A DNA stretch of 64,000 bases from Pseudomonadales bacterium (GCA_020062665.1 JAGUVW010000023.1:1-64000), one strand, 5' to 3'; counted from the stretch's first letter, positions 23,877-33,035 are shown. Notes: generated by a model not told the origin, from the sequence alone. A program made the numbers and translations.

Positions 23877-26450
23877 TTATTCCGAGAACGAAAAGTGTTC
23901 CGGCAGCAACTCGTCCAGCAGGCCGGTGGGATCGAGTGCAGCCAGGGTTGCCAGCGCTTCTGGCGGCAGCAGATCAGCAACGCCTTCACGCAGCAGTTCG
24001 GTGGCTTTGGTGCGGGCGTCGCCGGCGAGATCTTTGCCTTTTTCCAGCAGGTCGCCCGCCTGATCCAGCAGGGACTCCTTCGCATCCGCTGCCTGCTGAA
24101 GCAGATCGCTTCCGCTGAACGACAGCTTCGAAGTCAGATCGCCTGGCTCGGCGGGAAGCAGGCTGGCAAGATCAGGAGCGCCCCCAGCCACCCGTTTGGC
24201 GGTCGCAGGCAAACCCGGCAGAGCCGCGCCGGCGCCGAGCAGGCCAGTCAACGCACTGGCCGCTTTTTCCAGACCACCGGCGAAAGCCGCGCCGAGTTCG
24301 GAACCGGACGCCATTCCCGGCGCCGATGGCACGCTCGCCCCCGTCGCGGCCAGCGTCTTGCTGGCACCGGTTGTCGTGGCTTTTACTCCGCTGCCGGCAG
24401 CTGCACTGGTTGTGGACTTCAACGCCGGCTGCGTCGCTGCCCCTGCACCAAATGGAATCTTCTCCACCTTCTTGAATACATTGCTCAGCCCCGGACTGAC
24501 CTTGCTGCCCGGCTTGCCCGCATCCACCGGCGCAGGATTTTTCGGTGCGACAGGCGAGGCAGCTTTCGCCGATCCTGCACCGCCCCCACTGTTGATCCGC
24601 ACTTTTCGTCCGGTGATGGAAACGCCGGACGGGTCGAGCACAATGGTGCCGCCACCCGCTTTCAGCGTGATCGACATGCCGGCGTCCAGCACCAGGCTCT
24701 GGCCCCCCTTCATGTGCAGTTCCCGCCCTGCCTGCAGAAGATGATGGCTGCCCACTTTGAGCTGCAGGTCGGCGCCCACGTTTTCCGACAGGCTTTTGCC
24801 AACCTTGATATTGCGATGACCGGTCACTGTCAGATGTGTGTCCTTGCCGACGGATTCAAACGCGTTCTTCTGCACGATCAGGTGAGTGTCGTGATCGACG
24901 GATTGTTTCCAGTCGTTGTTCACGAACAGATTGGCGTCTTTCTCGGCGTGCAGGAACAGTTGTTCGCTGCCTTTCCTGTCTTCGATACGCAGCTCGTTGA
25001 AACCGCCGCCACCGGGCGTGCTCTGGGACTTGAATGTGGTGCGGGTTTTGTTGGCGGGCAAGTCGTAAGGCGGCACCATGCTGGCGTTGTACAAGCTGCC
25101 GGTGACCAGCGGACGATCCGGGTCGCCAACCAGAAAGGTCACCAGCACTTCCTGGCCAATACGCGGCAACACAAAACTGCCCCACTGATTGCCCGCCCAG
25201 CCTTGCGCCACCCGCAGCCAGCAACTGCTGTTCTGGTCGCGCTTGCCTTGGCGATCCCAGTGAAACTGCACTTTGATACGGCCGTGGGCGTCGGTGTAAA
25301 TCTCCTCGCCCCTGGGGCCGGTGACGAACGCGGTCTGCACGCCGTCGATGCGGGGTTTGGGATGCAGCGCCGGCGGGCGAAAATCCGTGACGGCGGGAAT
25401 CGCACGAAAATCCAGACTGAAACTGCTGCCTTCGCCGGAAGCACCTTCTTCCAGCACCTGCGGCTGACGGCCCTGCAGGCGCGTCGCAATCAGTGTGTAC
25501 TCGTTGTTGAAATCCTTGCGCGGATGTCTGGCCAGGGTGAAACGGCGACCGCTCAGCAGGCGCTGGCTATCACTGCGGCCGCTGATGATCTGCGCGGTGG
25601 CCTGATGGGCCTGCTGGCGCATCTGCGCATGGTGCCTGCCCAACGCCGTGTCGCTGAAGGCGCCGGGATAGTCGTACTGTTCCAGCATGGCAAAGCGGCC
25701 GCTCGCCGCCTGCTGCTGCAACTGCTGGGCAGGCTTTTCGAAATTGAAATCCCGCAACATCACGGCACCACTCACCAGTTGCGCCTGCAGCTGGAATTCC
25801 ACCACGCTCTGTTCGGAACTCACCATGCCCACCGCTGGCGCAAACGGCAGCACGTTATTCCCGGCGATGGGCTTGAAGCTGCTGCGGTTGTCGCCGATCA
25901 CCAGCACATGACGCTCGACGCTGTGTTCGACGCAATAAAACAACCCTTCCTCCGCCAGCAGGCGGTGGACAAAGGCGAAATCCGATTCCCGATACTGCAC
26001 GCAATACGAGCGGGGCGCATAGGTGCCGCTGAGTTCGAAGCGCACATCCTGGCCGCTGATGCCGGCATCCTTGAGCACGGTGCGCACGATGTCCGGCACG
26101 CTTTGATCCTGGAAGATGCGCAGGCCGCTGCGGAATTCCAGTTGCCAGAGTTTCGGCCGCAAAGTGACGTGATAGGTGGTGAAGCGTTTGCCCGCGGCTC
26201 CCTGGGATGCCGCCGCGATTTCGCCATGGATGAAGGAGGGATGATCGACGTCGAACAGGGTGAGCACGCCGGCCTTGCCGACTAGCGCACCTGCATCAAG
26301 GTCGTGGCGGGGACAGGCCAGTTCCAGTTCGCACCAGCCGGGGCTGGACAATCCCTGCTCCGCCGCAAAGCCCACCACGCGCCAGTCCTGGCGCACAGCG
26401 GGGCAGTCAAACAGAAAGCGGGCGGTGTTGGCGCTGGCAAGCATGGGCAT
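23877..26450 (-). CDS. vgrG: Type VI secretion spike protein VgrG with long Ala-rich C-terminal extension
   Basis: 857 residues. Residues 1 to about 622 form the gp27/gp5-like VgrG spike: gp27-like part (Tyr-rich YCVQYRESDFAFVHRLLAEEG), OB fold (HGRIKVQFHWDRQG, SCWLRVAQGWAGNQWG), then the beta-helix needle repeats (VGKDTHLTVTGHRNIKVGKS). Residues 623-857 are a low-complexity Ala/Gly/Pro/Lys linker and amphipathic helices, with no enzyme motif seen. No tss structural genes, PAAR, DUF4123 or Eag chaperone occur in the window. This is therefore an orphan vgrG that must use an apparatus encoded elsewhere. The start has a weak ribosome-binding site beneath a hairpin; ATG 26444 is an alternative. 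Confidence 0.93.
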   Translation of the reverse strand: MPMLASANTARFLFDCPAVRQDWRVVGFAAEQGLSSPGWCELELACPRHDLDAGALVGKAGVLTLFDVDHPSFIHGEIAAASQGAAGKRFTTYHVTLRPKLWQLEFRSGLRIFQDQSVPDIVRTVLKDAGISGQDVRFELSGTYAPRSYCVQYRESDFAFVHRLLAEEGLFYCVEHSVERHVLVIGDNRSSFKPIAGNNVLPFAPAVGMVSSEQSVVEFQLQAQLVSGAVMLRDFNFEKPAQQLQQQAASGRFAMLEQYDYPGAFSDTALGRHHAQMRQQAHQATAQIISGRSDSQRLLSGRRFTLARHPRKDFNNEYTLIATRLQGRQPQVLEEGASGEGSSFSLDFRAIPAVTDFRPPALHPKPRIDGVQTAFVTGPRGEEIYTDAHGRIKVQFHWDRQGKRDQNSSCWLRVAQGWAGNQWGSFVLPRIGQEVLVTFLVGDPDRPLVTGSLYNASMVPPYDLPANKTRTTFKSQSTPGGGGFNELRIEDRKGSEQLFLHAEKDANLFVNNDWKQSVDHDTHLIVQKNAFESVGKDTHLTVTGHRNIKVGKSLSENVGADLQLKVGSHHLLQAGRELHMKGGQSLVLDAGMSITLKAGGGTIVLDPSGVSITGRKVRINSGGGAGSAKAASPVAPKNPAPVDAGKPGSKVSPGLSNVFKKVEKIPFGAGAATQPALKSTTSAAAGSGVKATTTGASKTLAATGASVPSAPGMASGSELGAAFAGGLEKAASALTGLLGAGAALPGLPATAKRVAGGAPDLASLLPAEPGDLTSKLSFSGSDLLQQAADAKESLLDQAGDLLEKGKDLAGDARTKATELLREGVADLLPPEALATLAALDPTGLLDELLPEHFSFSE

Positions 26451-26452
26451 CC

Positions 26453-26485
26453 CCGGACGGTCGTCTTTTCATATAGACAGTCCGG
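26453..26485 (-). promoter_or_regulatory. Hairpin directly upstream of the vgrG start codon
   Basis: Arms CCGGAC and GTCCGG enclose 21 nt in which GTCT can pair with AGAC. The 3' arm ends 2 nt before the vgrG ATG, and no good Shine-Dalgarno is exposed. It could limit vgrG translation, but its function is unproven. Confidence 0.3.
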
Positions 26486-26513
26486 AGACAAACAAAAGCC
26501 CTTTCGCGGAAGC

Positions 26514-27293
26514 TTAGCGGGTACCGTTGAGGATGACGTGGGTGACCAGATCCGGGTTGTCCCACATGGGAACATGGCCGCAGGCGGGCAGGCGCACCCA
26601 GTGGGTGTGGGCCGGGGCGCGGGTTTTGTCGCGGGTGCCCAGGGGGAAGACCATGTCCAGATCGCCAAAGGCAACAGTGCAGGGCACCCGGATATCGTCG
26701 CCCCGGCTGAAGGGCGGGCGGAACGCCTCGAACACCGGCTCGAACTGGCGGGATTGGGCAAACAGCCGGGCCGCCCGCTGGGCCTCGTGGGCCGGCATCT
26801 TCCAGGCCTGGGCAGACACCGCGCCGGACAGCAGCAAGGTTCGCCCCAGCCCGGTTTCCAGTAATTTGTCCGCCACCTTGGGCAGCAGGCTGTAGCCCTT
26901 GCGCATGGCACCAAACAGATGTTCAAGATGGAACGGGCCTTTTTCCCGCCACAGCCCGGCGGGGGAGATGCCCACCACGGAACGGGCCAGTCCGGCGGCC
27001 GCTGCATCCAGCGCAATCCTGCCGCCCAGGGAGTTGCCCACCATGTCCACCGGCTCGTCCAGGCCCATCTTGCGCAGGGATTCACCCAGGCTGTCCACCA
27101 TGGCGGCGGCGTTGGGCTCCACATGGGGCGCCAGTGACGGGGTACGGCCGAAACCGGGAATGTCGAACGCGATGACCCGGCGCTGGATCGCCAGCCGCTC
27201 GAACACCGGGCCCCAGGCCTCGCTGTTCATGCCGATGCCGTGCAGCAAAATCAGGGGTCGCCCGTGCCCCTTCTCGATGTAATGCCAAATCAT
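26514..27293 (-). CDS. Alpha/beta-fold hydrolase
   Basis: 259 residues from ATG 27293 with GGGAGAG upstream. Typical features are the oxyanion motif LILLHGIGMNSEAW, the nucleophile elbow DMVGNSLGGRIALDA with Ser in GNSLGG, an acid region FGDLDMVFP and the catalytic His in PACGHVPMWD. The fold and size match the epoxide hydrolase/esterase/haloperoxidase-like group, and the precise substrate cannot be read. No signal peptide, so cytoplasmic. Lies upstream of vgrG on the same strand with a 63-bp gap, and divergent from the CopD operon. Nothing indicates a T6SS role. Confidence 0.85.
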   Translation of the reverse strand: MIWHYIEKGHGRPLILLHGIGMNSEAWGPVFERLAIQRRVIAFDIPGFGRTPSLAPHVEPNAAAMVDSLGESLRKMGLDEPVDMVGNSLGGRIALDAAAAGLARSVVGISPAGLWREKGPFHLEHLFGAMRKGYSLLPKVADKLLETGLGRTLLLSGAVSAQAWKMPAHEAQRAARLFAQSRQFEPVFEAFRPPFSRGDDIRVPCTVAFGDLDMVFPLGTRDKTRAPAHTHWVRLPACGHVPMWDNPDLVTHVILNGTR

Positions 27294-27455
27294 GGAACGC
27301 TCTCCCGGTCTTTGTTTTAATTCGAATGACTTACAAAGCCCGGAGCATATCACGCCCCTTCAACGGGTGACCAGTTTTGCAGCAATCAGCACCCCGCCAT
27401 GGCCGCGGCCGGCCCAAGGCTTTATCATAGCCCCCTCATTTTGCGAGTGACCCGG

Positions 27456-27899
27456 ATGTATTCGATCGCTTTGACGCTGCATGTGCTGGGAGCCACGGTA
27501 TGGACCGGCGGCCATCTGGTACTGTCCTTTTGTATTCTGCCTCCGGCGCTGCGTGAGCGCTCACCAACCCTGATTCGTTCCTTTGAACAGCGGTTCGAGA
27601 AGATCGGCATTCCCGCCCTGCTGATCCAGATTGTCACCGGCCTTTACATGGCCAGCCAGCTGCAGCCCGACCCGGCCCGCTGGCTGGGCCTGGACAATGT
27701 CATCAGCCAGACCGTCACCCTCAAGCTGGCCCTGCTGGCCGCCACGGCGGCACTGGCGGTGGACGCGCGCTTGCGCATCATCCCCCGCCTCACCGAGCAC
27801 AATCTGGTGTCTCTGGCGTGGCACGTTATTCCGGTCACGGTGATATCCGTGTTGTTTGTCATCGTGGGCGTAGGTTTTCGTACAGGCGGTTTGTTATGA
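27456..27899 (+). CDS. CopD-family four-helix membrane protein
   Basis: 147 residues from ATG 27456. It has four hydrophobic segments with histidines near membrane borders, beginning MYSIALTLHVLGATVWTGGH as in CopD-domain proteins. The CopD domain is found in copper resistance/uptake proteins and in related small haem or copper membrane proteins. Charged loops hold REKxG-like elements (QRFEKIGIPALL). The stop overlaps the hscC start as ATGA (27896-27899), so it is translationally coupled to a chaperone system. Metal and direction of transport are unknown. Confidence 0.7.
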   Translation: MYSIALTLHVLGATVWTGGHLVLSFCILPPALRERSPTLIRSFEQRFEKIGIPALLIQIVTGLYMASQLQPDPARWLGLDNVISQTVTLKLALLAATAALAVDARLRIIPRLTEHNLVSLAWHVIPVTVISVLFVIVGVGFRTGGLL

Positions 27900-29596
27900 C
27901 GATTCTGGGTATTGATCTGGGCACCACCAACAGCGCCTGCGCCATCTGGCGCGACGGCAAGGCGGAACTGATTCCGAACCGCTTCGGCGATCTGCTGACG
28001 CCCTCCGTGGTGGGCCTCGACGACAACGGCGAAATCCTGGTGGGCAAATTCGCCAAGCAGCGCCTGCTCAGCCATCCCCAGCTGTGCGCCTCGGTGTTCA
28101 AGCGCTACATGGGCTCTGACACCCAGATGGAAATCGGCAACAAGCGTTTCACCACGCCGGAACTGTCGGCACTGGTATTGAAAAGCCTCAAGCAGGACGC
28201 CGAAACCCATCTGGGCGAAACCGTCTCCGAAGCGGTGATCAGCGTGCCCGCCTATTTCAACGACGTGCAGCGCAAGGCGACCCGGCTGGCGGGCGAACTG
28301 GCGGGCCTGAAAGTGGAGCGCCTGGTGAACGAACCCACGGCGGCGGCCATGGCCTACGGCCTGCACGAAAAACCCGAGGGCAGCCGCTTCATGGTGCTGG
28401 ACCTGGGCGGCGGCACCTTCGACGTTTCCATCATGGAATATTTCAGCGGCGTGCTGGAAGTCCACGCCTCCGCCGGCGACAACTTCCTCGGCGGCGAGGA
28501 TTTTCTCGAAACGCTGACGCAGTGGTATCTGGAGTTGTCGGGCATCGAAAAATCCGCCCTCGATCTGCTGCAGGTGCAGCAACTTTATTCCACACTGGAA
28601 ATCGCCAAGCGCAAACTGTCTTCCGCCGAGGAAGTGAAAGTGGAGCCGGTGATTCCGCAGCAAAAGGAAACCATCACCTTCAAGCGCGAGCAGTTCAACC
28701 AGCGCGCCCATCCGCTGCTGTCGCGCATCCAGTTGCCCATCGAACGCGCGCTCAACGACGCCGGGCTCGGTGCGGTGGATCTGGACGACGTGGTGCTGGT
28801 GGGCGGCGCGACGCGCATGCAGATTTTCCGCTCCATGATCGCGCGCATGTTCCGCCGCATGCCCGCCGCCAACCTCGATCCCGATCTGGTGGTGGCCATG
28901 GGTGCCGCGATTCAGGCCGGCCTGAAAGCCCGCGACGCGGCGCTGGACGACATCGTGCTCACCGACGTCTGCCCCTACACCCTCGGCACCGGCGTGCACA
29001 ACGAAAACGATCAGGGTGGCAAGCAGGGCTCGCTGTTTCTGCCCATCATCGAACGCAACTCCGTGGTGCCGGTGAGCGTGGTGAAAACCCTCTTCACCAT
29101 CCGCGACGACCAGACCCGCATCCTGGTGGACGTGTATCAGGGCGAATCCCGCCTCACCCGCAACAACATCAAGCTGGGCGAGATGGAAGTGCCGATTCCG
29201 CGCAACAAATCCGGCCAGGAAAGCATCGACGTGCGCTTCAGCTACGACATGAACGGCCTGCTGGAAGTCGACGTGAAAATCAATTCCACCGGCGAAAAGC
29301 ACAACCTGCTCATCAAGAACAGCGCCCACCACCTGAGCGACGCCGACATCGCCAAGACGCGGGAAAAACTCGCCGCCCTCAAATTCCACCCGCGCGAAGA
29401 TGAAGTGAACCGCGCCCTGCTGCACCGGGCGGAGAAAATGTTCGAGTCTTCCCTGGGCGAAAAACGCGAACACCTGTCCCATCTGCTGGAACATTTCGAA
29501 GCCGTGCTGGAAGGCCAGAACCCGCAGGAAATCAAGCAGGCGCAGGTGCAGTTCCGCACGCTGCTGGATGAACTGGAAGGCGAGAACTGGTTCTGA
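27896..29596 (+). CDS. hscC: Hsp70-family chaperone HscC
   Basis: 566 residues, shorter than DnaK (about 640) and close to E. coli HscC (556). The ATPase motifs are intact: [16 protein letters not shown] at the N-terminus, [29 protein letters not shown] and [13 protein letters not shown]. The substrate-binding domain ([23 protein letters not shown]) lacks the long DnaK lid and the EEVD-like acidic tail. HscC proteins work with dedicated J proteins; one follows immediately, with its ATG overlapping this stop by one base (TGATG). Upstream overlap with the CopD gene makes a tightly coupled three-gene operon. Client proteins are unknown; the setting suggests membrane or metal proteins. Confidence 0.88.
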   Translation: MTILGIDLGTTNSACAIWRDGKAELIPNRFGDLLTPSVVGLDDNGEILVGKFAKQRLLSHPQLCASVFKRYMGSDTQMEIGNKRFTTPELSALVLKSLKQDAETHLGETVSEAVISVPAYFNDVQRKATRLAGELAGLKVERLVNEPTAAAMAYGLHEKPEGSRFMVLDLGGGTFDVSIMEYFSGVLEVHASAGDNFLGGEDFLETLTQWYLELSGIEKSALDLLQVQQLYSTLEIAKRKLSSAEEVKVEPVIPQQKETITFKREQFNQRAHPLLSRIQLPIERALNDAGLGAVDLDDVVLVGGATRMQIFRSMIARMFRRMPAANLDPDLVVAMGAAIQAGLKARDAALDDIVLTDVCPYTLGTGVHNENDQGGKQGSLFLPIIERNSVVPVSVVKTLFTIRDDQTRILVDVYQGESRLTRNNIKLGEMEVPIPRNKSGQESIDVRFSYDMNGLLEVDVKINSTGEKHNLLIKNSAHHLSDADIAKTREKLAALKFHPREDEVNRALLHRAEKMFESSLGEKREHLSHLLEHFEAVLEGQNPQEIKQAQVQFRTLLDELEGENWF

Positions 29597-30783
29597 TGGA
29601 TTTCTGGAATACGCTGCAACTGGCGCCCACCACCGACATTCGCGCCATCAAGAAAGCCTACGCAGTGCTGCTGAAGCAGAACCGGCCGGATGACAATCCC
29701 ACAGGCTTCCAGCAATTGCATGGCGCCTATCAGGATGCGCTGTGCTGGGCGGAAGATCGGCTGGATGAAGAAGACGCCGCAGCACGGGCCAGCGTCCAAC
29801 CCGCCACACCGGACACGACCGCTGCTGCGCAGCACAACGATCCCGCCGCATTTGTCGAAGACGGCGACACCCGCACCGAATTCACTGAAGCCACCGCCGC
29901 TCAGGACACCGGCTACGGCTGCGGCGATCCCAACTGCGAGCACTGCGCCGCCGAAGCCGCCTGGGAAAAATACCTGGACGAACAGTGGGAAACCCTGGTG
30001 CAGAAAGTGGAAGACACGCTGGAAGACGCCAGCCGCCGCAACGATCCGGCCGCATGGCATTTTCTGGTGGAATCCGAGGCACTGCTGGACATCGATTTCA
30101 AGGGCGCGTTCGCCATGCGTTTTCTGCAACGGCTACTGCAGATGTTCAGCCAGCAACAGGAAAGCGGCGAGCAACTGCTGGAACCGGCCATCGTTCGCCA
30201 TCTGAACCAGTTGTTCTGGTGGAGCGAGCGTCGCCATCACTACGACGACTACATCGACCCGGACTGGATCGACGACTTCATGCTGTGGTGGCAGGCGCCG
30301 CAGGTCGCAGCTCCGGCGCCAGTGAGCAGCATCCTTACCCTACCCCCGCCCTTGGTAGTGCCATCGACGCCCGCCTCACCGCCCGCGCCAGCGATTCCCT
30401 ATGGCAACTACTACAGCCGCTGGCTGGCCATGCTGATCGACAGTGGCCTGCTGTTCCTGCTGGGCAGCGCGCTGGCGCTGATCTTTCAAACCGAACTGCC
30501 GTTTGAACTGGCCGGATTGCTGGCCATCGCCTGGGGCTATCCGCTCGCCAGCGCGCTGTTCGAGATGTCCCCCCTGCAGGGCACACCCGGCAAGCTCTGG
30601 TGCAAACTCAAAGTGTGCGACCGCAACCGCCAGCCCCTGGGGCCATTCCGGGCCCTCTACCGCTCCCTGCTGTTCGCGCTGAGCCTTTACTTCATTTACA
30701 TCACCGTGATCGTGAACCTGCTGATCTGGGATGGCCGTCTGCTGCACGACCGGATCAGCGGCTCCATGGTGCTGAAACGCTAA
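29596..30783 (+). CDS. J-like co-chaperone fused to an RDD membrane domain
   Basis: 395 residues. Residues 1-50 form a J-like domain (IRAIKKAYAVLLKQN, FQQLHGAYQDAL) in which the invariant HPD is RPD at 30-32, as I recall for J-like partners of HscC. A cysteine cluster CGDPNCEHC (109-117) may bind metal. A helical region (about 120-235), with WWSERRHHYDDYIDPDW, resembles the DjlB/DjlC type. After a Pro-rich linker, residues 275-393 are an RDD domain with three to four membrane helices and GTPGKLWCKLKVCD. It probably tethers HscC action to the inner membrane. The fusion and the altered HPD are the notable points. Confidence 0.75.
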   Translation: MDFWNTLQLAPTTDIRAIKKAYAVLLKQNRPDDNPTGFQQLHGAYQDALCWAEDRLDEEDAAARASVQPATPDTTAAAQHNDPAAFVEDGDTRTEFTEATAAQDTGYGCGDPNCEHCAAEAAWEKYLDEQWETLVQKVEDTLEDASRRNDPAAWHFLVESEALLDIDFKGAFAMRFLQRLLQMFSQQQESGEQLLEPAIVRHLNQLFWWSERRHHYDDYIDPDWIDDFMLWWQAPQVAAPAPVSSILTLPPPLVVPSTPASPPAPAIPYGNYYSRWLAMLIDSGLLFLLGSALALIFQTELPFELAGLLAIAWGYPLASALFEMSPLQGTPGKLWCKLKVCDRNRQPLGPFRALYRSLLFALSLYFIYITVIVNLLIWDGRLLHDRISGSMVLKR

Positions 30784-30909
30784 ATGCCTGTTAAAGCTTC
30801 TCAAACCGGCGCCGATACATAAGGACAGCCCTTCAAACAACCCTTGGCTATTGGACGCCCACCAGGGGTTGGTCTATTTTCATGCTGTTGTCATTTCCGA
30901 GTTTGAACC

Positions 30910-31599
30910 ATGGAACCGATCAGCAGCACCACCAGTGCCCGCGCCAGCGCCAGCCAACCCCCTGTTCCCGTGCAACAACGCCAGGACGAGGAAGCTATTT
31001 CCGCCCCCCAGGCCCGTGGTGACAGTTTCGCGACCTCGGTGCCCGGTCAGGACGTGCAGCTGCAACGGCGTCAGGTGATCGAGGACATCAGCCAGAACCA
31101 GAAAGTGACCGAACAGCTGCAAAACGGCGGCGAACAGCTCTCGACGGCGCGGGATCTGGCCCGTCAGGCCAGCAACCCGGAACTGGATGAAACGACCCGT
31201 CAGCAATTGAATGAGCGCTTCGAGCAGACCCGCGCCAGCCTGAACGACCTGGCCAACGAGGTCGAGCGGAGCGGCAGGGCCAATGGCAGTGAATCCCGCC
31301 TGCGGGTGGAAACCGGCATCGCCAGCGCGGATGAGGCCCAGGAAACCGCCCAAACCATTGATTCTGCATTGGGCCAGCTCGGTCAGGACATCGCCGGTCT
31401 GGCGCGTCAGGGTCAGGCATTGGGCGCCGATTTCCCCCGCACCGCCCAGCGCAACAACGTCGAATCTCCAGTGCAGTCCAGCCAGGACGCGTCACGCCTG
31501 GCCAGTCAGGTGCAGCGATCCGTGCGGGAAGATCCCCTCAACGCCGTCGCCTCCCAGGCCAATATCAGCCGCCAGACCGCCCTCACCCTGTTTCAGTAA
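30910..31599 (+). CDS. Small flagellin-like protein (partial D1/D0 likeness)
   Basis: 229 residues. Residues about 60-125 match the end of the flagellin N-terminal D1 region (TARDLARQASNPELDETTRQ, then FEQTRASLNDLANEVE, compare RELAVQASNG...IAN in flagellins). Residues 140-175 and 190-229 resemble the C-terminal D1/D0 helices, ending SQANISRQTALTLF much as flagellins end in AQAN...LSLL. The usual flagellin N-terminal D0 helix and the variable central domain are missing, and the first 50 residues are disordered-looking. No flagellar genes flank it. It could be a divergent filament-like protein, a secreted decoy, or an unrelated helical protein. Ribosome-binding site weak. Confidence 0.55.
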   Translation: MEPISSTTSARASASQPPVPVQQRQDEEAISAPQARGDSFATSVPGQDVQLQRRQVIEDISQNQKVTEQLQNGGEQLSTARDLARQASNPELDETTRQQLNERFEQTRASLNDLANEVERSGRANGSESRLRVETGIASADEAQETAQTIDSALGQLGQDIAGLARQGQALGADFPRTAQRNNVESPVQSSQDASRLASQVQRSVREDPLNAVASQANISRQTALTLFQ

Positions 31600-31674
31600 C
31601 AGCTGAGGGCCCCCGCCCCTCTTTCGGCGACAAAGTCATTACATTCAGTCTATGGAGGCTGGAGGCTTTGCACC

Positions 31675-31680
31675 TATACT
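31675..31680 (+). promoter_or_regulatory. Possible -10 element before the diguanylate cyclase at 31713
   Basis: TATACT lies 32 bp before the ATG. No strong -35 is seen at the right spacing. Confidence 0.3.
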
Positions 31681-31712
31681 GAAATGACTTTGGTTTTGGA
31701 CTTTGCCGGGGC

Positions 31713-32903
31713 ATGCACGGTTTCGAAGAAGAACTACAGAGCTATAACCGCCAGCTCAAACATGGCTTCAGCCAGCTGCGGTTCAGCGAACCACTGGAGC
31801 GGGAATTCCGCACTTTTTTTGCCCGCCATAACGTGGTGCGCCAGCGTGGTGCCATCATCGTCGGTATCATTCTGCTGCTGGCGCTGCTGCCACTGGACAT
31901 GCGCTACCTGCAGGATGACGCGCTCAAGTATTACCTGTTTTCCCGTATCTGGATCACCATTCCGCTCCTTGTGCTGGCCCTGGTACTGACGTTTCGCCAG
32001 GCGCTGCGCCGATATTTCTCCCTGTTCAGCCTGATCATCATCACCATTATCGGCATCACCACCAGCGGCGTGGTGGTGTACTGCAACCGGCTGGGGCAAC
32101 CGCTGCCTTACGAAGGCATCATGCTGATCGTCATGGTGGCGTTTTTTCTGGGCGGGCTCTACTTCCGCCAGGCGCTGTTCTGCGCGATCGCGATTGCGGT
32201 TTCCTACGCGGTGCTCAGCGAGGCGTTGCTGCCACGCGCACTGATCAACTATCACAACTACTTCTTTCTGTGCGCGACCCTGCTGGTGGGTGCCGTCAGC
32301 GCCTATACGCTGGAATACCAGATCCGCATCGGCTTTCTGCAACGCGGTGCGCTGCGCAATCTGGCCAAGACCGATCCCCTCACCGGGCTGTACAACCGCG
32401 GCGCCATCAACCAGAAGCTCAACCATCTGGTGTACTACGCCTTCCGCGAGAAAAAGCCCATCACCCTGCTGCTGATCGACGTGGATCACTTCAAGAATTT
32501 CAACGACTTCTACGGTCACCTGCAGGGGGATCACTGTCTGCAACGGGTGGCCGAGGCGCTGTCGGCCTGCTGCAAGCGGCCGCTGGATTTTGCCGGCCGT
32601 TATGGTGGGGAAGAATTCGTGGTGATGTGGTTCGACGCGCAACCCACTGAAGTGGAAGCGTTTGCGCGCCGGGTGAAGGAGGCCATCGAGCAGATGGCCA
32701 TCCGGCATGACGCTTCGGGTACCCACACCCACGTCACCGTGTCCGGCGGCATGGTGACCGGCATTCCCGCCTCGCAACTGCAGTCAGACAAAATCCTGCA
32801 CCAGGCCGACCAGTGTCTGTACCGGGCCAAGGACAGCGGCCGTAACCGCATCGTGATCCAGGACCTGGGCAGTGAGCACGACGTCATCTCGATCATCAAA
32901 TAA
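31713..32903 (+). CDS. Membrane diguanylate cyclase
   Basis: 396 residues. A short cytoplasmic N-terminus is followed by six hydrophobic segments between about 44 and 204 and a GGDEF domain (about 213-385). The active site is GGEEF at 298-302 and the inhibitory site RPLD sits at 289-292, five residues upstream. Catalytic cyclase with feedback control is therefore expected. The membrane part is not DISM-like and has almost no periplasmic domain, so it probably senses something within or near the membrane. First of three consecutive signalling genes on this strand, with 132 bp before the next. Confidence 0.88.
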   Translation: MHGFEEELQSYNRQLKHGFSQLRFSEPLEREFRTFFARHNVVRQRGAIIVGIILLLALLPLDMRYLQDDALKYYLFSRIWITIPLLVLALVLTFRQALRRYFSLFSLIIITIIGITTSGVVVYCNRLGQPLPYEGIMLIVMVAFFLGGLYFRQALFCAIAIAVSYAVLSEALLPRALINYHNYFFLCATLLVGAVSAYTLEYQIRIGFLQRGALRNLAKTDPLTGLYNRGAINQKLNHLVYYAFREKKPITLLLIDVDHFKNFNDFYGHLQGDHCLQRVAEALSACCKRPLDFAGRYGGEEFVVMWFDAQPTEVEAFARRVKEAIEQMAIRHDASGTHTHVTVSGGMVTGIPASQLQSDKILHQADQCLYRAKDSGRNRIVIQDLGSEHDVISIIK

Positions 32904-33035
32904 CTGTCTGGCGCCACAACCCTTCCGCGTCAGATTATTTTCGTCTTAGGAAATCGCGCTGACCGCTGTGCACGGCCCGCAAATTCCCGCTTTTTGATGC
33001 AACCCTGTCTAAACTAAATACTGAAGGGCTCAGTG

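Noticed and set aside
23544-26285. 913-codon open frame on the plus strand opposite vgrG and the start of the cargo gene
   Set aside because: It has no signal, domain or ribosome-binding site and its composition is that of the reverse complement of vgrG. It is an antisense artefact of GC-rich codon use.
29596-30783. Frameshift or gene fusion error in the J/RDD gene
   Set aside because: The frame is continuous, codon use is uniform and the linker is a typical Pro-rich hinge, so it is treated as a true fusion.
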